This document shows, piece after piece, positions 11,122-21,959 of a stretch of DNA of 64,000 bases; the stretch's first letter is position 1; each line of letters begins with the position of its first letter. Under the pieces are notes generated by a model. It was given only the letters and a program-made list of their open reading frames with translations. It searched no databases and was not told where the DNA came from. The translations under genes and the position numbers were made by a program. Source of the stretch: Copromyces sp. CBS 386.78 (lineage: Eukaryota > Ascomycota > Sordariomycetes > Sordariales > Sordariaceae); the NCBI GenBank assembly GCA_030685235.1, contig MU839191.1, positions 87,267 to 151,266 on the forward strand, written 5' to 3'.

Positions 11122-12719
11122 TTTGCTTGGGTGATGAGGCGGTGGGAAGTGGTGATGTTGAAGTGAGTTGGTGGCGCTGGTTATGAGTCTGTGTCTTCAA
11201 CGATACAACAAGCCAAGCCCTTGGTCGGTCGGTGGAGGAGTGTAGAATATCTTACTTATACCTGTAGCAAAGGCACCAGAAGAGGTGGCTCAACTAATTT
11301 GTCACGAACTTGGCAGTTTCAATTACGCAAGATGTTCTTGACAGATGGGGGGCATGATGCTTTGTTTAGAAACCAGGACCCGGAGATCAACCGACAATGA
11401 TGGCGTGCGAAAGTGATGGGAGTAACGTTAGCTCGACTAGGTTGCAATGAGGGGCCTCATGGGTTCACGTTGGTCAGATCCAGTTACTCCGTGCATGAGA
11501 GATCCGTGTTATTGGTATATGTGGTTTGCTTGGCTTTCGTAGACTTTCGTGTTTTTGGTCCAGACGACGTTGGGAGAACGAGGGGAAGAAGTAAGAAAAA
11601 GGTACAACGGCCCGCTTATCCTAAGACTATGGGAGAACTTCGGAGAACCAGCATGCGGTCCAGACAGTCGCGCTCCTTTCGAACGAACAAATGCCATTTG
11701 GCGGTTGAGATTGTGCGCAACCCAGCCGGGCAAGAGCTATCATGACGGGGAAGTCGTCAGGCACGACCATTACTCATCGTCATTGCAATCTACGACTTAA
11801 TCTCGGATGCTCGTGTCCTCGCTGTTGCTCCCCATTTGTGATGCAGTGAGCAGAGCGAAGAGGCAAGAATACTGCGTACATTCGGTTGTACCGACGGGAG
11901 CATTTTCAGTTGCAGGACCGTTCTGCTTGTAGGCGATTCGCAGGAAGACAGACCTGCAGTAAAGCAACTGAATGTGTGAGTCAACATAACAAGCGAAAAA
12001 ACGGGTGAGGCAAGAGTGAGTGGAAAAGTGAAGTTCGGATGACAGTGAGTACAATCAGAAACTGAAGTGCAAGTGAATAGGTAAAAAAAATTGAACCACA
12101 TCACAAATCGAACTGACGCCCTCTCACTCGCTGGACCCACCAGGCACGGTCCCCTTTGTAGTCTGTGCATTTGCGAGTTTTGAGTCTGCGTCTCACCCCG
12201 CTCGACCACCAGGACACAACTTTTCCAAACCGCTCGTTCCATTTCGACCTCGCAACTTTCTCCGTCACCAGTATCACCACCGGGTCCAGGAACTAGCCCA
12301 TCTTCTCACCAATCGTCTTACACCCCTTTCATCACCCCCTGGATACTCCTAAAAGGGGCTCGATACATGTCAACATCACCAACTTCGCCGTTTCATCACG
12401 ACTTTCAATTGCTCGTCCCCTGGGTCGTCCCCCTCCCTGAAAGCTTTCCAGGTGGGTGACGAGACCAATGCCCCGCTATATTTCACTTGGGATTCAACAA
12501 CGCGTCGCTTTCAGCCCACGCTCATCAGCTTCAACAGAGCAACACTGGCCGACACCACATCTCGCATCAACCACCAGCTTTTTCCTTGGCTCCATTTTCC
12601 TATTCTCTCTCAGCATCGGTCCCCTTGCTTGGATACCCTTTTTTGTGAGATAGACAGCATCACAGAAAGACGGCAACGGACAGGCAAACAGCAACAGTGA
12701 AACAGCAAAACCAGCAGTC
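11122..12719. other. divergent intergenic region upstream of brf1
   Basis: A 1.6-kb region shared by the DUF1349 gene (-) and brf1 (+). The last ~470 bases are C/T-rich and look like the brf1 5' leader. They contain a short upstream open frame (about 82 codons, 12452-12700, begun by a non-consensus codon) and a possible leader donor GGTGGGTGACG near 12450. No protein gene is supported. Confidence 0.45.
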
Positions 12720-15359
12720 ATGTCGTCAAAGCCAAAGCCCAAGCGGCCAAATGCCGTGCGCCGCATCATGGAGCGTGAAGAGAGCCGCGAGCGCCGTGTT
12801 AGGGAGGCTTCTATAGCGTCTAACGGAGGAGCCAACAACAGCACCACACCCACCACAGCAGCACCGCCTAAGCCTAACCGACCCAAGTGCGCCAACCCGA
12901 AATGTCCAAAGCCCAATGTCGTCGACGGAACCTGCCAGACCTGCGGTATGGTCGCTGATGACAGCAACATTGTCTCCGAAATTACTTTCGGTGAATCTTC
13001 GTCTGGTGCCGCCGTCGTTCACGGTACCCATGTCGCCTTTGATCAAGGCGGTATTCGCGGCGTTGGTGGTCTTGCATTCCGCCGTGTCGCTGGCGGTGGT
13101 GCTTCCGAGGCCCGTGAACGTAGTCTTCGCGAGGTCAAGGCCATGATGCAACAGTACTCCTACCAGCTCAGAATCGGACAGAGCATCAGCGACATTGCCT
13201 TTCGCTACTACAAAGCCTGCTCACACGCCAACTTCGTCCAGGGTCGCCGTAAGCAAAATGTGGCCGCCATCTGCTTGTACGCCGCTTGCAGGGCGGAGAA
13301 TAACCACAAGATCATGCTCATTGACTTGGCTGATCTCCTTCATGCCGACGTTTTCGCTCTTGGTCGTGGCTACAAGGACTTCCTCAACCGATTTCCCGAG
13401 TTTCTCACAGGCCCTCGCCCCATCGTAATCGAGGATCTCATTTTCCGTTTCGCTTCCAAGCTGGAGTTTCTGCACGACACCAACAAGGTCGCTTTGTCGG
13501 CTGTCCGTATCGCGAAACGCATGCAACACGATAACATCACCCATGGTCGTAGGCCCGCTGGTATCTGTGGTGCTGCTCTCATCATGGCTGCCAGGGCTCA
13601 CAACTATCGCCGTACTGTCAGAGAGGTTGTCTACATCGTCAAGGTCACAATGGCCACCATTCAGGAGCGTATGGACGAGTTCGCCAGCGTGCCTGCTGCC
13701 CAGTTGACTGTACAAGACTTCCACGACAAGGATCCCTTGGAAGCCGGTCCAGCGCACGATCCTCCCTTTGTCTATAAGCAAACAGATGAGTGGAAGGCCA
13801 AACACACCCGCCCCAAGAAGAGGAAGAGAAAGGAGGCTGGAGATGGCAAGAAGAAGGGGACCAAGAAGATGCGGACTAACGATGGTTCCTCGGCCGCGCC
13901 CCCGACTGTCGACAAAGATGGCTTCGTTGTCCCTCCAGTTCCCCGGCAAGAAGGAGACAGCGATCCTGAGGTTGAGGCTGAGGCTCTCATTGTTACTGCA
14001 GTTGCTGGCGAGGAGCAACAGTTGAAGACATTGGTCGAGGAATACGGTGAACTTGATGAGGAGGAAGAGGATGAAGACGATTCCGACTCCGATTCCGATT
14101 CCGACGATGAAGAGGATGAGGTTGATCCCAGCAGCGAGATCGCCTTCGCCAAGGCTCAAGGTGTCGACATTGCCGCTTCTGGAGCCTCAACCAGCAATGG
14201 CGAAACAGCCGGCAAGAAGGGCGACAAGAGAAAGAAGAAGACGGGGGGAAGGAAGCTCAGGAAGATCACAATGCCCATCACCCAAGAGTGGCAAACAGAT
14301 GAGGCTCTTTTGGAGAAAGAAATGGAGGGCCATCTTCACGATCCCGAGTTCCTCAATGCCGCCCAGGCCGAAAAGGCTGCGTCGGACAATCGTGCCGAGA
14401 AAGAGAAGGTGGCAGAGGTTCGAAAGAAGAAGATCCTGGCGCAAAGGGAAAAGATCAAGCAACAAGCCACGACTCCTGCCTCTGCTTCTTCAGCCCCTGC
14501 CCCTTCTTCTGCCGCTACACCTGCCCCTGCTCCTGCTCCTGCTACTACCAACGCCACCCCTGCTCCTACCAGCACCGAGCATCCCAACACAACCAAGGAG
14601 ACTGACACCGTCATGGAAGACGCTGGTGCTCGCGATGAGCGGCAGCAAGAACCGGTCACAGACCGCCTCAACCCGTCGGTCCCAATGCCGTATATGCGCC
14701 CCCAGTATGTCTCCAACAAAGCTCTGGACGACCCCATCGTGCATGAGCACGAGTTCGCCGACGATCCCGAAGTCAAATACTGCCGTCTAGGCGAGGCCGA
14801 GGCCAAAATGAAGGAGCAGATCTGGGTCAACATTCACGTGGACTTCCTCCGGTCTAAACAACAAAGGGTGTTTGACGCGAAGCTGGCCGAGAAGAACAAG
14901 GGCCCCAACAAGCGCAAGAACAAGAAGAACCGGGTCCACGAGAACAACGGCGTGCCCGAGACAGCCGAGGAGGCGGCCGTCAACATGATGCGCAACCGCG
15001 GCATCAGTACCAAGCTCGATTACTCCAAGCTAGGCCAGATTTTTAATGTGGACTTTAACGAGCAGGGACCGGGTAGCAATGAGGCGGATAGCGCGCTGGC
15101 CAGTGAGGCTGGTGATGCTACTGGAGGGCATGGCAATGAGGGCGAGAGTTCCGGTGGTGCAGCCGCTGCGGTTGTCGAGAGCACTCCCGCTACTGAAGAA
15201 GTAGTAGAAGCAGAAGTGGAGGAGCCAAATCCGGAAGGGGAGTATGAAGGGGAGGATAATGAAAACGGAGGTGGGTATGATGATTATGACGAGGGTGGTG
15301 AAGAGGACATTAACCCATTCGCCGACGACGACGAAGTTGATGACGAGGAGGAATATTGA
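12720..15359 (+). CDS. brf1: RNA polymerase III factor TFIIIB subunit Brf1
   Basis: An intronless gene encoding 879 residues. After a basic, disordered N-terminus of ~55 residues comes a TFIIB-type zinc ribbon with Cys57, Cys62, Cys72 and Cys75. Two cyclin-like repeats follow at about 137-225 and 235-325; characteristic pieces are NVAAICLYAACR and GICGAALIMAARAHNYRRTV. A long charged linker carries a Lys/Arg-rich block and an Asp/Glu/Ser run. The Brf1 homology region that clamps TBP lies at about 656-775 (PYMRPQYVSNKALDDP through LDYSKLGQIF). The last ~45 residues are very acidic. Brf1 bridges TFIIIC, TBP, Bdp1 and Pol III at tRNA and 5S genes in the nucleus. It is longer than the yeast protein (about 600 residues), mainly through low-complexity linkers. 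Confidence 0.96.
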   Translation: MSSKPKPKRPNAVRRIMEREESRERRVREASIASNGGANNSTTPTTAAPPKPNRPKCANPKCPKPNVVDGTCQTCGMVADDSNIVSEITFGESSSGAAVVHGTHVAFDQGGIRGVGGLAFRRVAGGGASEARERSLREVKAMMQQYSYQLRIGQSISDIAFRYYKACSHANFVQGRRKQNVAAICLYAACRAENNHKIMLIDLADLLHADVFALGRGYKDFLNRFPEFLTGPRPIVIEDLIFRFASKLEFLHDTNKVALSAVRIAKRMQHDNITHGRRPAGICGAALIMAARAHNYRRTVREVVYIVKVTMATIQERMDEFASVPAAQLTVQDFHDKDPLEAGPAHDPPFVYKQTDEWKAKHTRPKKRKRKEAGDGKKKGTKKMRTNDGSSAAPPTVDKDGFVVPPVPRQEGDSDPEVEAEALIVTAVAGEEQQLKTLVEEYGELDEEEEDEDDSDSDSDSDDEEDEVDPSSEIAFAKAQGVDIAASGASTSNGETAGKKGDKRKKKTGGRKLRKITMPITQEWQTDEALLEKEMEGHLHDPEFLNAAQAEKAASDNRAEKEKVAEVRKKKILAQREKIKQQATTPASASSAPAPSSAATPAPAPAPATTNATPAPTSTEHPNTTKETDTVMEDAGARDERQQEPVTDRLNPSVPMPYMRPQYVSNKALDDPIVHEHEFADDPEVKYCRLGEAEAKMKEQIWVNIHVDFLRSKQQRVFDAKLAEKNKGPNKRKNKKNRVHENNGVPETAEEAAVNMMRNRGISTKLDYSKLGQIFNVDFNEQGPGSNEADSALASEAGDATGGHGNEGESSGGAAAAVVESTPATEEVVEAEVEEPNPEGEYEGEDNENGGGYDDYDEGGEEDINPFADDDEVDDEEEY

Positions 15360-15813
15360 TCGGCTGGGGTTATGGTCTTTGCATGACAAGAGGATTCATT
15401 TGGAGCAAGCGAGCGTTGTTATCTTATGATTCTTATATTTAAAACCCCAGACAGGTGTTACGTAATATGTAGACGAGCATATGTCGAGCATAGCTAGACT
15501 CGAGGACACAAGTTCATTCACGTCGCATGCCCTTAGGGAGGCAAAAATCGACGTCAAATACAGCAAAACAAGCTTAAATTCACCGTTCCGAATATTAGAG
15601 TCCCCGTGACACCTGTGTTTTGGAGAGGCGTAGTGATGACGATGACGATGATGATGATGAAATATACCGTAAGTATGCGACGTTGATGAGCATGAGTATA
15701 TCCAACATGGTTAATGATGCGAAGTGAGTTCCAGCTCACAAAAATTCCAAGCCCGTTATCCCAACCCTTCCCGCGATGCTATTCTCGTGTTTCGTTACTC
15801 GTTCGACAAAGCA
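15360..15813. other. spacer between convergent genes with a GAT/GAC microsatellite
   Basis: A 454-bp spacer between the stops of brf1 and the small secreted gene. It carries a trinucleotide microsatellite of GAT and GAC units at about 15635-15661. No gene. Confidence 0.55.
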
Positions 15814-16122
15814 TTATCGTTCGAAGTGTGAGCAACGAAAAACAATCCTCTAAAGATGATGTATCACAACCACAATACTAATAAAAAGACCTACCTCAGT
15901 CGTTATACCCCGTGAAGCTGAACCTCCTTGAAGAGTCTGTATCAGATTTTCCGCCTTTGACCCATCTCCTGCTGCCGCTCCCTCCTCGCCCGCCTCGAAA
16001 GAGATGGCCCCGTCACCGACTACCATGGCAGGAGAGTAAGCGCCCAAGTTGATGTTCAAGGGGAGGGCGGTTACGGTGAGTACCATGAGGAGGAGGGAAA
16101 GGAATAACCGGGTTGTGTGCAT
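15814..16122 (-). CDS. small secreted protein
   Basis: The start MHTTRLFLSLLLMVLTVTA is a clear signal peptide. The mature part begins LPLNINLGAYSPAMVVGDG, then is rich in Gly, Ala and acidic residues. Two models fit. Unspliced, the frame stops at 15850 and gives 90 residues. Removing a 45-bp intron (donor GTAGGT at 15894, acceptor TTTAG at 15850) gives exons 16122-15895 and 15849-15814 and 87 residues ending CSHFER. The 45-bp intron is short and has no good branch site, so the choice is open. I do not recognise a named family, although an LNINLGAYSP start after the signal peptide looks like a conserved secreted-protein block. Function unknown. Confidence 0.6.
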
Positions 16123-17154
16123 TTTGAAGGGCTGGCTGCTAGGAAGGTTTGCAAGCGTGCTGAGTGGGTGGTTGTTTTTGAAGTGGTATGTAGTAAAGCA
16201 GGTGCAAAAGGGGGGTAGCCAGACCCGGAGAATGGAAGGGTACGCGAGCGCAGCTCAGGGAGGCAATTTGGAAGTAGACGTGTCGAGGGATGGAAGTCGA
16301 GAGGAAGATGCGACAGAAGAGATCTTCAGGGAAATTTATGGTGATCGTCTTTGTTAAATGGGTTCGAAAAGCATTTCCCCTGATCGTCGAGGATGAGACG
16401 ACATGGTACCTGGGGTGATTGAATGGTCATTGCTTGTGTTACTGTTTTGAAGAGATTGGAGATATTCTGCGACATGTTGGCTTTTCTGTCTCCCGCCCGT
16501 AGTCCTATAGTTTGCCTACCTCTGTTAAGGACGTGAAGATGCTTTCACCGCGGTGCTGTTCTCCCATATTTCGACCAGTCGCCCAAAGTTTACCCTTCCC
16601 TTGGGGAAGTTACAGGTTGCGTAGGTCTACATCTGAACTGTCACGGATTCAGGAGGTTAATTGAGATAAGGTTTGATACAATACCATGTCGCGGGACTCT
16701 CGCGCGCGGGCTGTCGTCTTAAGGGGTTACGCCTTGATGTTCTCGAGACCGTGATCTTCTTGGGTTGCGACAAGCGCCAAGAAGTCAGGAGTGTCGTTCA
16801 TCCCGTCATACGTCTAGGTAAGGAGGGATACCTGCTCCGTTGACCAGAATGTCTGAATGGCTCGGCGATATGGATGAATATATCGGGCTTGCTGCCGGTT
16901 CCTTTCTTCGATAAGGTACAGAAGACACTTGGCTGTCGGATGTAACTGTGAGTGAAGGTTGACGTTGAGGCTTTCCACCTCTCCCCGCACTCCACGATCG
17001 CATGTGTCAACGGACTGTGGGGATATTGGAGCAGCTGTTGTGGAGATGGTTCGCTTCGCTGTGTGGGGTCCTGTCGGGCAGCCCTGCCGCTGTCGTCGCC
17101 GCCTATCACCTCATTAGCGAAGATTTAAGCATGAATAGTGGATCATGGCCTGGG
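16123..17154. other. intergenic, no supported gene
   Basis: About 1 kb upstream of the small secreted gene. The open frames here are short and mostly antisense to each other. Nothing recognisable. Confidence 0.45.
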
Positions 17155-17162
17155 CTTTTTCC

Positions 17163-17286
17163 TTATCTCAGCGCTCGCGCAGCGCACTGGCCAGATGTGC
17201 GCGAAGCGCACGGGCCGCAGGCCCAATCCTTGGCGGCCGCAGGTCGCCCTCCCCCTGCCTAAAAAAGAGGTCTGATGCTGAGATAA
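17163..17286. mobile_element. 124-bp inverted-repeat element (MITE-like) with 8-bp target duplication
   Basis: Perfect 10-bp terminal inverted repeats, TTATCTCAGC at 17163-17172 and its complement at 17277-17286, are flanked on both sides by the identical direct repeat CTTTTTCC (17155-17162 and 17287-17294). The interior is GC-rich and holds three consecutive perfect hairpins: GCGCT/AGCGC (17171-17185, 5-nt loop), GTGCGC/GCGCAC with a GAA loop (17197-17211) and GGGCC/GGCCC with a GCA loop (17212-17224). An 8-bp duplication is typical of hAT-like and some Mutator-like elements; which one applies is not decided by the sequence. It is unmutated, as expected for something far below the RIP length threshold. 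Confidence 0.8.
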
Positions 17287-17294
17287 CTTTTTCC

Positions 17295-19123
17295 CCTCAC
17301 AGGCTTTGCAATCTTTTTCTCGTTCCCGGTCCATTTCCTCAACAACAATCCGCGAAACGAAACGTCAAGCCAAAATTCCCAACAACTTTTTTCTACCGAA
17401 TCTCCTCTCCACCTCGAAGCAATCAACCGAGCAAACGTCAGTTCGACGAATTGCCGTGTCAAAAACAACTGTCGTTTTTATCTTCGGTCGATAACGGTCA
17501 GATCCAGTGGCAACTTCAACACCATATCAGTCCGCCACTAGTGTAAAACAATAGTGGTTCGTGGAGTCGGTTATGCCTACGGTAGGCAAGATTCATCCAT
17601 GTTATCGTCATTCTGCTATCTTTGATGCAGACACATTATCTTACAGCCCTTTTTGGTCAAGACTGAACGTGTCAATCTCCGATGGAGTTGTCTTGCGTGC
17701 ATGCATCCGGAGTTTTGCTGATGCACACATGCCGTCACGGCCCCGGAATTCTTTAGGCCCATCAAGTGGGGATCTTCCGAAGCTAGAGTTCGGTCTTTGT
17801 CTCTCTCCTCGCCTTGGGACCGCCGATCATGACACAAGTTTGGTTCAAAGTTGGGGGTCTACATAAGTACACTTCGACATAAGTACACTGCGTTCTCAGC
17901 TCATTACGCCGGGCCTTTGTGCTTTTTGATCTCGCGACGTTGTGTCCTTTTGACCGCGGATTCGGATAATTCATCGGACACACCTCCAGTGTGAAAGGCT
18001 GAGATGATATCGCCATGGCAAGTGCCGCCATATGCGCCTCTGATGAAAGGGTGTCTGCAAAACGGGTTGCATTTATCTTACTAGATCGTGAGCTAATGGC
18101 TGCAGCAGGATCGATGCAGCTGGACCGATACCTCTACTTCAAAGGGCTGCCATGTCTGGCATGCGTGGGCAGTACTCATCCAATGTCATTCATCTAGAAA
18201 ATCGTCCATCCTTTTTCAGAATGACGATACCCATCACGCCCGGACCACGAAAGGGGAAGTCCGGAAAGGCACACTGCCAGTCTGTCACTGATGATGGGTG
18301 TTGAGGTGAGAGGCGTAAGAGGCGTGAGAGGTTCAAGGGTTATGGGCACAAATCCATGGCGTCCTTGGGAACCAGTTTTTGATGCTCATGTGACTACCCT
18401 GCAGTTTCTCAACAGAAGATTACGATGTGGTGGAAGAATGCAAAGGGTCGTTTCAGGGCGCCTCTGTATCGCCAAATCGCATCTCAGCTGCTGGGGTCAG
18501 GATAGCATCGCTGCGGATCGCCATGGAACTGACGCACCTCAGTGGGTGCAGCTAGGCTTTGGCGTGCTGGGCTCTCCTGGGGCAACTGGGGCGCCTCCAA
18601 GCTTGCATCTCGGTGACAACAGCACTCCGCCGGCCGGATCTGCCTCGGCCAATTGCTCGACTCCATGAGGTGATATAAAATCTCTGAAAACAAAGTGTCA
18701 TCCCTCCGTCATGGCTCTGCTCAAAGTTGTTTTCTCTTATACTACCTGTCTCACCCGTCTTACTTGCCGTCTTTGGATAAAGCTCTCAACAGCGACCATT
18801 GCAACCTTGAGGTGATACCCCACGCATTACTAGCCCTTGGCAACCACGAACCTTGTTGACCACCCCCTTCTGAACCTTATCCAATTCTCAAACATCACGC
18901 ACCTTATCGGTAGACACCCTTCACGTTCAAGTTGTCAAACCAAACCTTCAACGGTCCCCACGGCAAACAACATCGGCTCAGCTATTTATCTCGGCCCTGG
19001 CAAATTCCGCTGCTCTTCTTCCAACTTCCTCAAAGCACGACATCGTCCACTTCGCTGCTCGGACAACGATCTTACCCCCAAGCGAATCTATCATACATCG
19101 TCGTCAACCTACCCCGAATAATC
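17295..19123. other. intergenic, no supported gene
   Basis: About 1.8 kb between the small inverted-repeat element and the Cys-rich gene. A tandem pair of ACATAAGTACACT lies at about 17862-17890. Open frames of 60-130 codons on both strands resemble no family. The ~400 bases before 19124 are C/T-rich and look like a 5' leader. Confidence 0.45.
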
Positions 19124-19801
19124 ATGGCTCAAACAATGGAAAAGCCTACCCCGGTTGAGGCTGCCCCAATGCCGGCCAGCCATATCAAGCCCACCAGCTT
19201 CTTCACCGCGCGTTCCCGAGCCTGCTGCAGATGCAACGAAGAAGGCTCATATCACGACCAGCAGTGCATCTCCGAAAGTTGCACCCACGGCTACTGCACC
19301 GACTGCCCCCAGCTCGACTCACGCGGGAGGGAGGTGATTCCGCACTCGTTCCCTTGCAACTGGGTCTGCAACACGTGCTCGGAGGTGCACAGCGTCCTCT
19401 CGATCCTCGTCAAGAACGTCGAATGCAAGTGCGAGAAGCCGACGCTACAGGCTATTTACGACCAATTTGGCCGCATCTTCCTGTACTTCCGCAACGACCC
19501 CGCTGTGGACGACTTGACCGATTCGGCTAAACTCCAGGAGGCGGCCTGGAGGGTTTGGGAGGCGGGCGCCGAGCCGTGGTTGCCGCATGTTGTTGCTGCT
19601 GAGGAAGCGATTGCGAGGGCGAGTTCGAAGAAGGGGTGGAGTCAGTTATCGTAAGTTCTTGCTGTCTTCGGTGTCTTTTGTTCGGTCTGGTGCATTGATT
19701 GGATGGTTAAGCTAACAGTTTGTTTCGACACCTCTAGTCAAGCTAGTTTCTCGAGTGAGGACACCATCGATTCCGAGTCCGTCGTTAGCGACTCTTGTTA
19801 A
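19124..19801 (+). CDS. Cys-rich putative zinc-binding protein
   Basis: Two exons, 19124-19650 and 19738-19801, with an 87-bp intron (donor GTAAGT, branch GCTAAC, acceptor CTCTAG), give 196 residues. If not spliced, translation would stop three codons into the intron region. Residues 34-103 contain twelve Cys (34, 35, 37, 48, 53, 58, 61, 78, 82, 85, 101, 103) plus His44 and His55, spaced like a double zinc cluster: CRCNEEG, CISESCTHGYCTDC, CNWVCNTC, CKC. The C-terminal half is helical and Trp-containing. The second exon adds an acidic, Ser-rich tail ending SDSC. I know this layout as an uncharacterised type in Sordariomycetes but cannot name a family; RING or PHD identity is not supported. The ATG is the first in frame; the open frame upstream of it begins with TTG. 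Confidence 0.7.
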
Positions 19802-20505
19802 GGTGGCCAAGAGCAGTCAATATCAACTGCTCTCGGCTGGATCGTCAAGTGCTTTCGGTAGTGCCTGTGGCAATACTGCCGTCCTCAACACCGACGTCAT
19901 TGCTCGAAATATCGGTTACTTTCTCGGCATCGAAACTCACGTCACCACATCTCTCACGACTACCGATTTCATCACTCTCATAGTTGCTTCGTACGTTCTT
20001 TTAAGAACGCTCATCATCGTCATTTTGTCGAAAATATCCGGGGAAAAGCGTTGCATGGTTAAGCGTGGGGGCTAAGGCGTTGGACTTCTTTTTCTCTTTT
20101 ACATATTCATTTTGCTTTTTGTTTCTCATAACGAGCGGTGGGGCGTTGGGATGAGGAGGATGGACGTGTTTTTGGGTCACGCTTTTTGGACCAACCTACT
20201 TTTCGGTATCTATCATATGAGACCATGATATCCTCATTTCAGCACACTAGGAGACGAAGAAATGAAACTTACATCTTTACAATCACTCGCTTGTTCTTTC
20301 TAGAACTTTTTTTTCCGTCTCGAGTATTGTCCGTCTCCACTCAAAATCATATTCCACCCGTGTTCAGTCGTCGGTATTTAGCTGGGCCCTCTGGGCTTCT
20401 TCTTTCATTCAGCAAACCAATGAACCACTGGTTCAAGCACCAGTTTGGTCCTCTTTTCTCATTCCGCCTCATAAATTCAACAAATTATCAACATCATCAC
20501 TTCAC
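19802..20505. other. intergenic, upstream of the tRNA
   Basis: About 700 bp with no supported gene. The region is C/T-rich near the tRNA. Confidence 0.45.
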
Positions 20506-20590
20506 GGGCGTGTGGCTCAGTTGGTAGAGCGTTCGCTTAGCATACTCACCTGTATGCGAAAGGTCCTGGGTTCGATTCCCAGCTCGTCCA
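20506..20590 (+). tRNA. tRNA-Ala (anticodon AGC) with a 12-nt intron
   Basis: The 85-bp gene folds as a standard cloverleaf. The acceptor strands are GGGCGTG and CTCGTCC followed by discriminator A. They include the G3:T70 pair that marks alanine tRNAs, and one T:T mismatch at position 6:67. The D arm is GCTC/GAGC, the anticodon stem TTCGC/GCGAA, and the T stem CTGGG/CCCAG with loop TTCGATT. Anticodon AGC is at 20539-20541. Removing 12 nt (about 20543-20554) just after position 37, the canonical nuclear tRNA intron site, gives 73 nt. The A box is at about 20513-20524 and the B box (GGTTCGATTCC) at 20569-20579. Confidence 0.95.
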
Positions 20591-20597
20591 AATTCTC

Positions 20598-20604
20598 TTT
20601 TTTT
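20598..20604 (+). terminator. RNA polymerase III T-run terminator
   Basis: Seven consecutive T residues start 8 bases after the tRNA 3' end, the usual Pol III stop signal. Confidence 0.8.
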
Positions 20605-21959
20605 GATGATGTTTGGCTCATGAACCTCTCTCCTTGTCTTCTATTTTCTTTTTGGTTCTTGTTGCGCGGCGATAACATGACCTTTTGATTCCGAGACAGT
20701 TGTTATACATATGTCCGTTCCGTGTTATACCCCTGTGAACTGAGGGTGTGATCCGTACAGGTTTTTTTTGCGTTTTCACCGGGTGAACAAGCCCGGTGAA
20801 AATCGTGATCCGTTTATTTTCGGACCTCGATGTACCTTTGCCTGAGTTTTCACCGGGTTACACGTCGTTGTTTACCCGGTGAAAAGAAATAGCCCCCCTT
20901 TTAAGCTTTCAACCAACTAAGGGTGTGTTCCATTCGCTTTTTTAGGGGTCTGTTCACCGGAAAAAGACGGTACTTTGGGTGAAAAAGTGGCACGGACCAA
21001 TTTTCACCGGGTTGCATGGTAAAATTCACCAGGTTAGGGCGTGATCGGCTGCTCGGAAATCGACCTGGAAATGGGCTTTCGGAAATGGGATTTCCGTAGA
21101 GCCAGTTGGCCTGTTCGGAAATGGATTTTAGCGGCAAATTCCGTTAAATTGTAGGTCTGCTAGTTTGTAGCTAAGACTATTTCCGAAGGTATTTCCAGAA
21201 CCTATTCGAATACTTGGAAATCTAATTCCCGGAAATTTCTGGTATTAAATACGTAAATCGATTGGATTATTACGTGGATAAATATCGACTAGTATTTATT
21301 ATCGTAAAATCGTACCTTTCCCCCTAATTGTATATATCCTTTTTATATTTTCTTATAGCGAAGTAAAACCTCTTTTTTTGCCCTAAAATCTGCTTTCCTA
21401 GTTCGTATAATAATAATAGCCGAATCCTAGAATAACGGCTCCTAGAATAATGGCTCCCAGCCTAGCTAGCATGCCCCCCCCTTTATTTAACTACCTTCTT
21501 CGCTTACTCTATTGATTTTTATTATAATTTCCTAGTCCTAGTCCTAGTTTTAGTCCTCTTAATGGGTTAATATAGGGAAGGGTAAGATTAAAAAGAGAAG
21601 TTGGGTATAGAAAAATAAATAGGAAATTATATTATTAACCCTATTAAAGAGCGCTGTCGACTAGGGCTTTACTTCTTAGAACGGATATAAAGAGTAAGTA
21701 TATAATAGTATTATCAACAAATTAATAAAATAGTTTACTAATAGCCTTAATATTAATTAAATATATAATAAGGTTAATTACTTTCGTTATAAATAGCGTA
21801 CTTAGGTTTAATTTAAAAACGTATATATATTTAGGTTCGGGTTTAATTTTGAAATTAATACTATTATTACAACCGACGACGTTTAGGATATTATTATTGA
21901 AGTAAATATTAACCAGTATTAATAGGTAATAAATAGGAACGAGTAATTAACTATAGGTT

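Noticed and set aside
13221..14159. 312-codon open frame antisense to brf1
   Set aside because: Shadow of the brf1 frame on the opposite strand; no independent features.
14047..14790. 247-codon Arg/Leu-rich open frame inside brf1
   Set aside because: Product of the shifted frame across Lys/Glu and Pro/Ala repeats of Brf1.
17163..17286. Bacterial-type terminator or REP cluster suggested by the GC-rich hairpins
   Set aside because: Exact inverted ends and an 8-bp duplication show it is a transposed element in a fungal context.
19755..20075. 106-codon frame following the Cys-rich gene
   Set aside because: Overlaps the second exon of that gene in another frame and has no features of its own.
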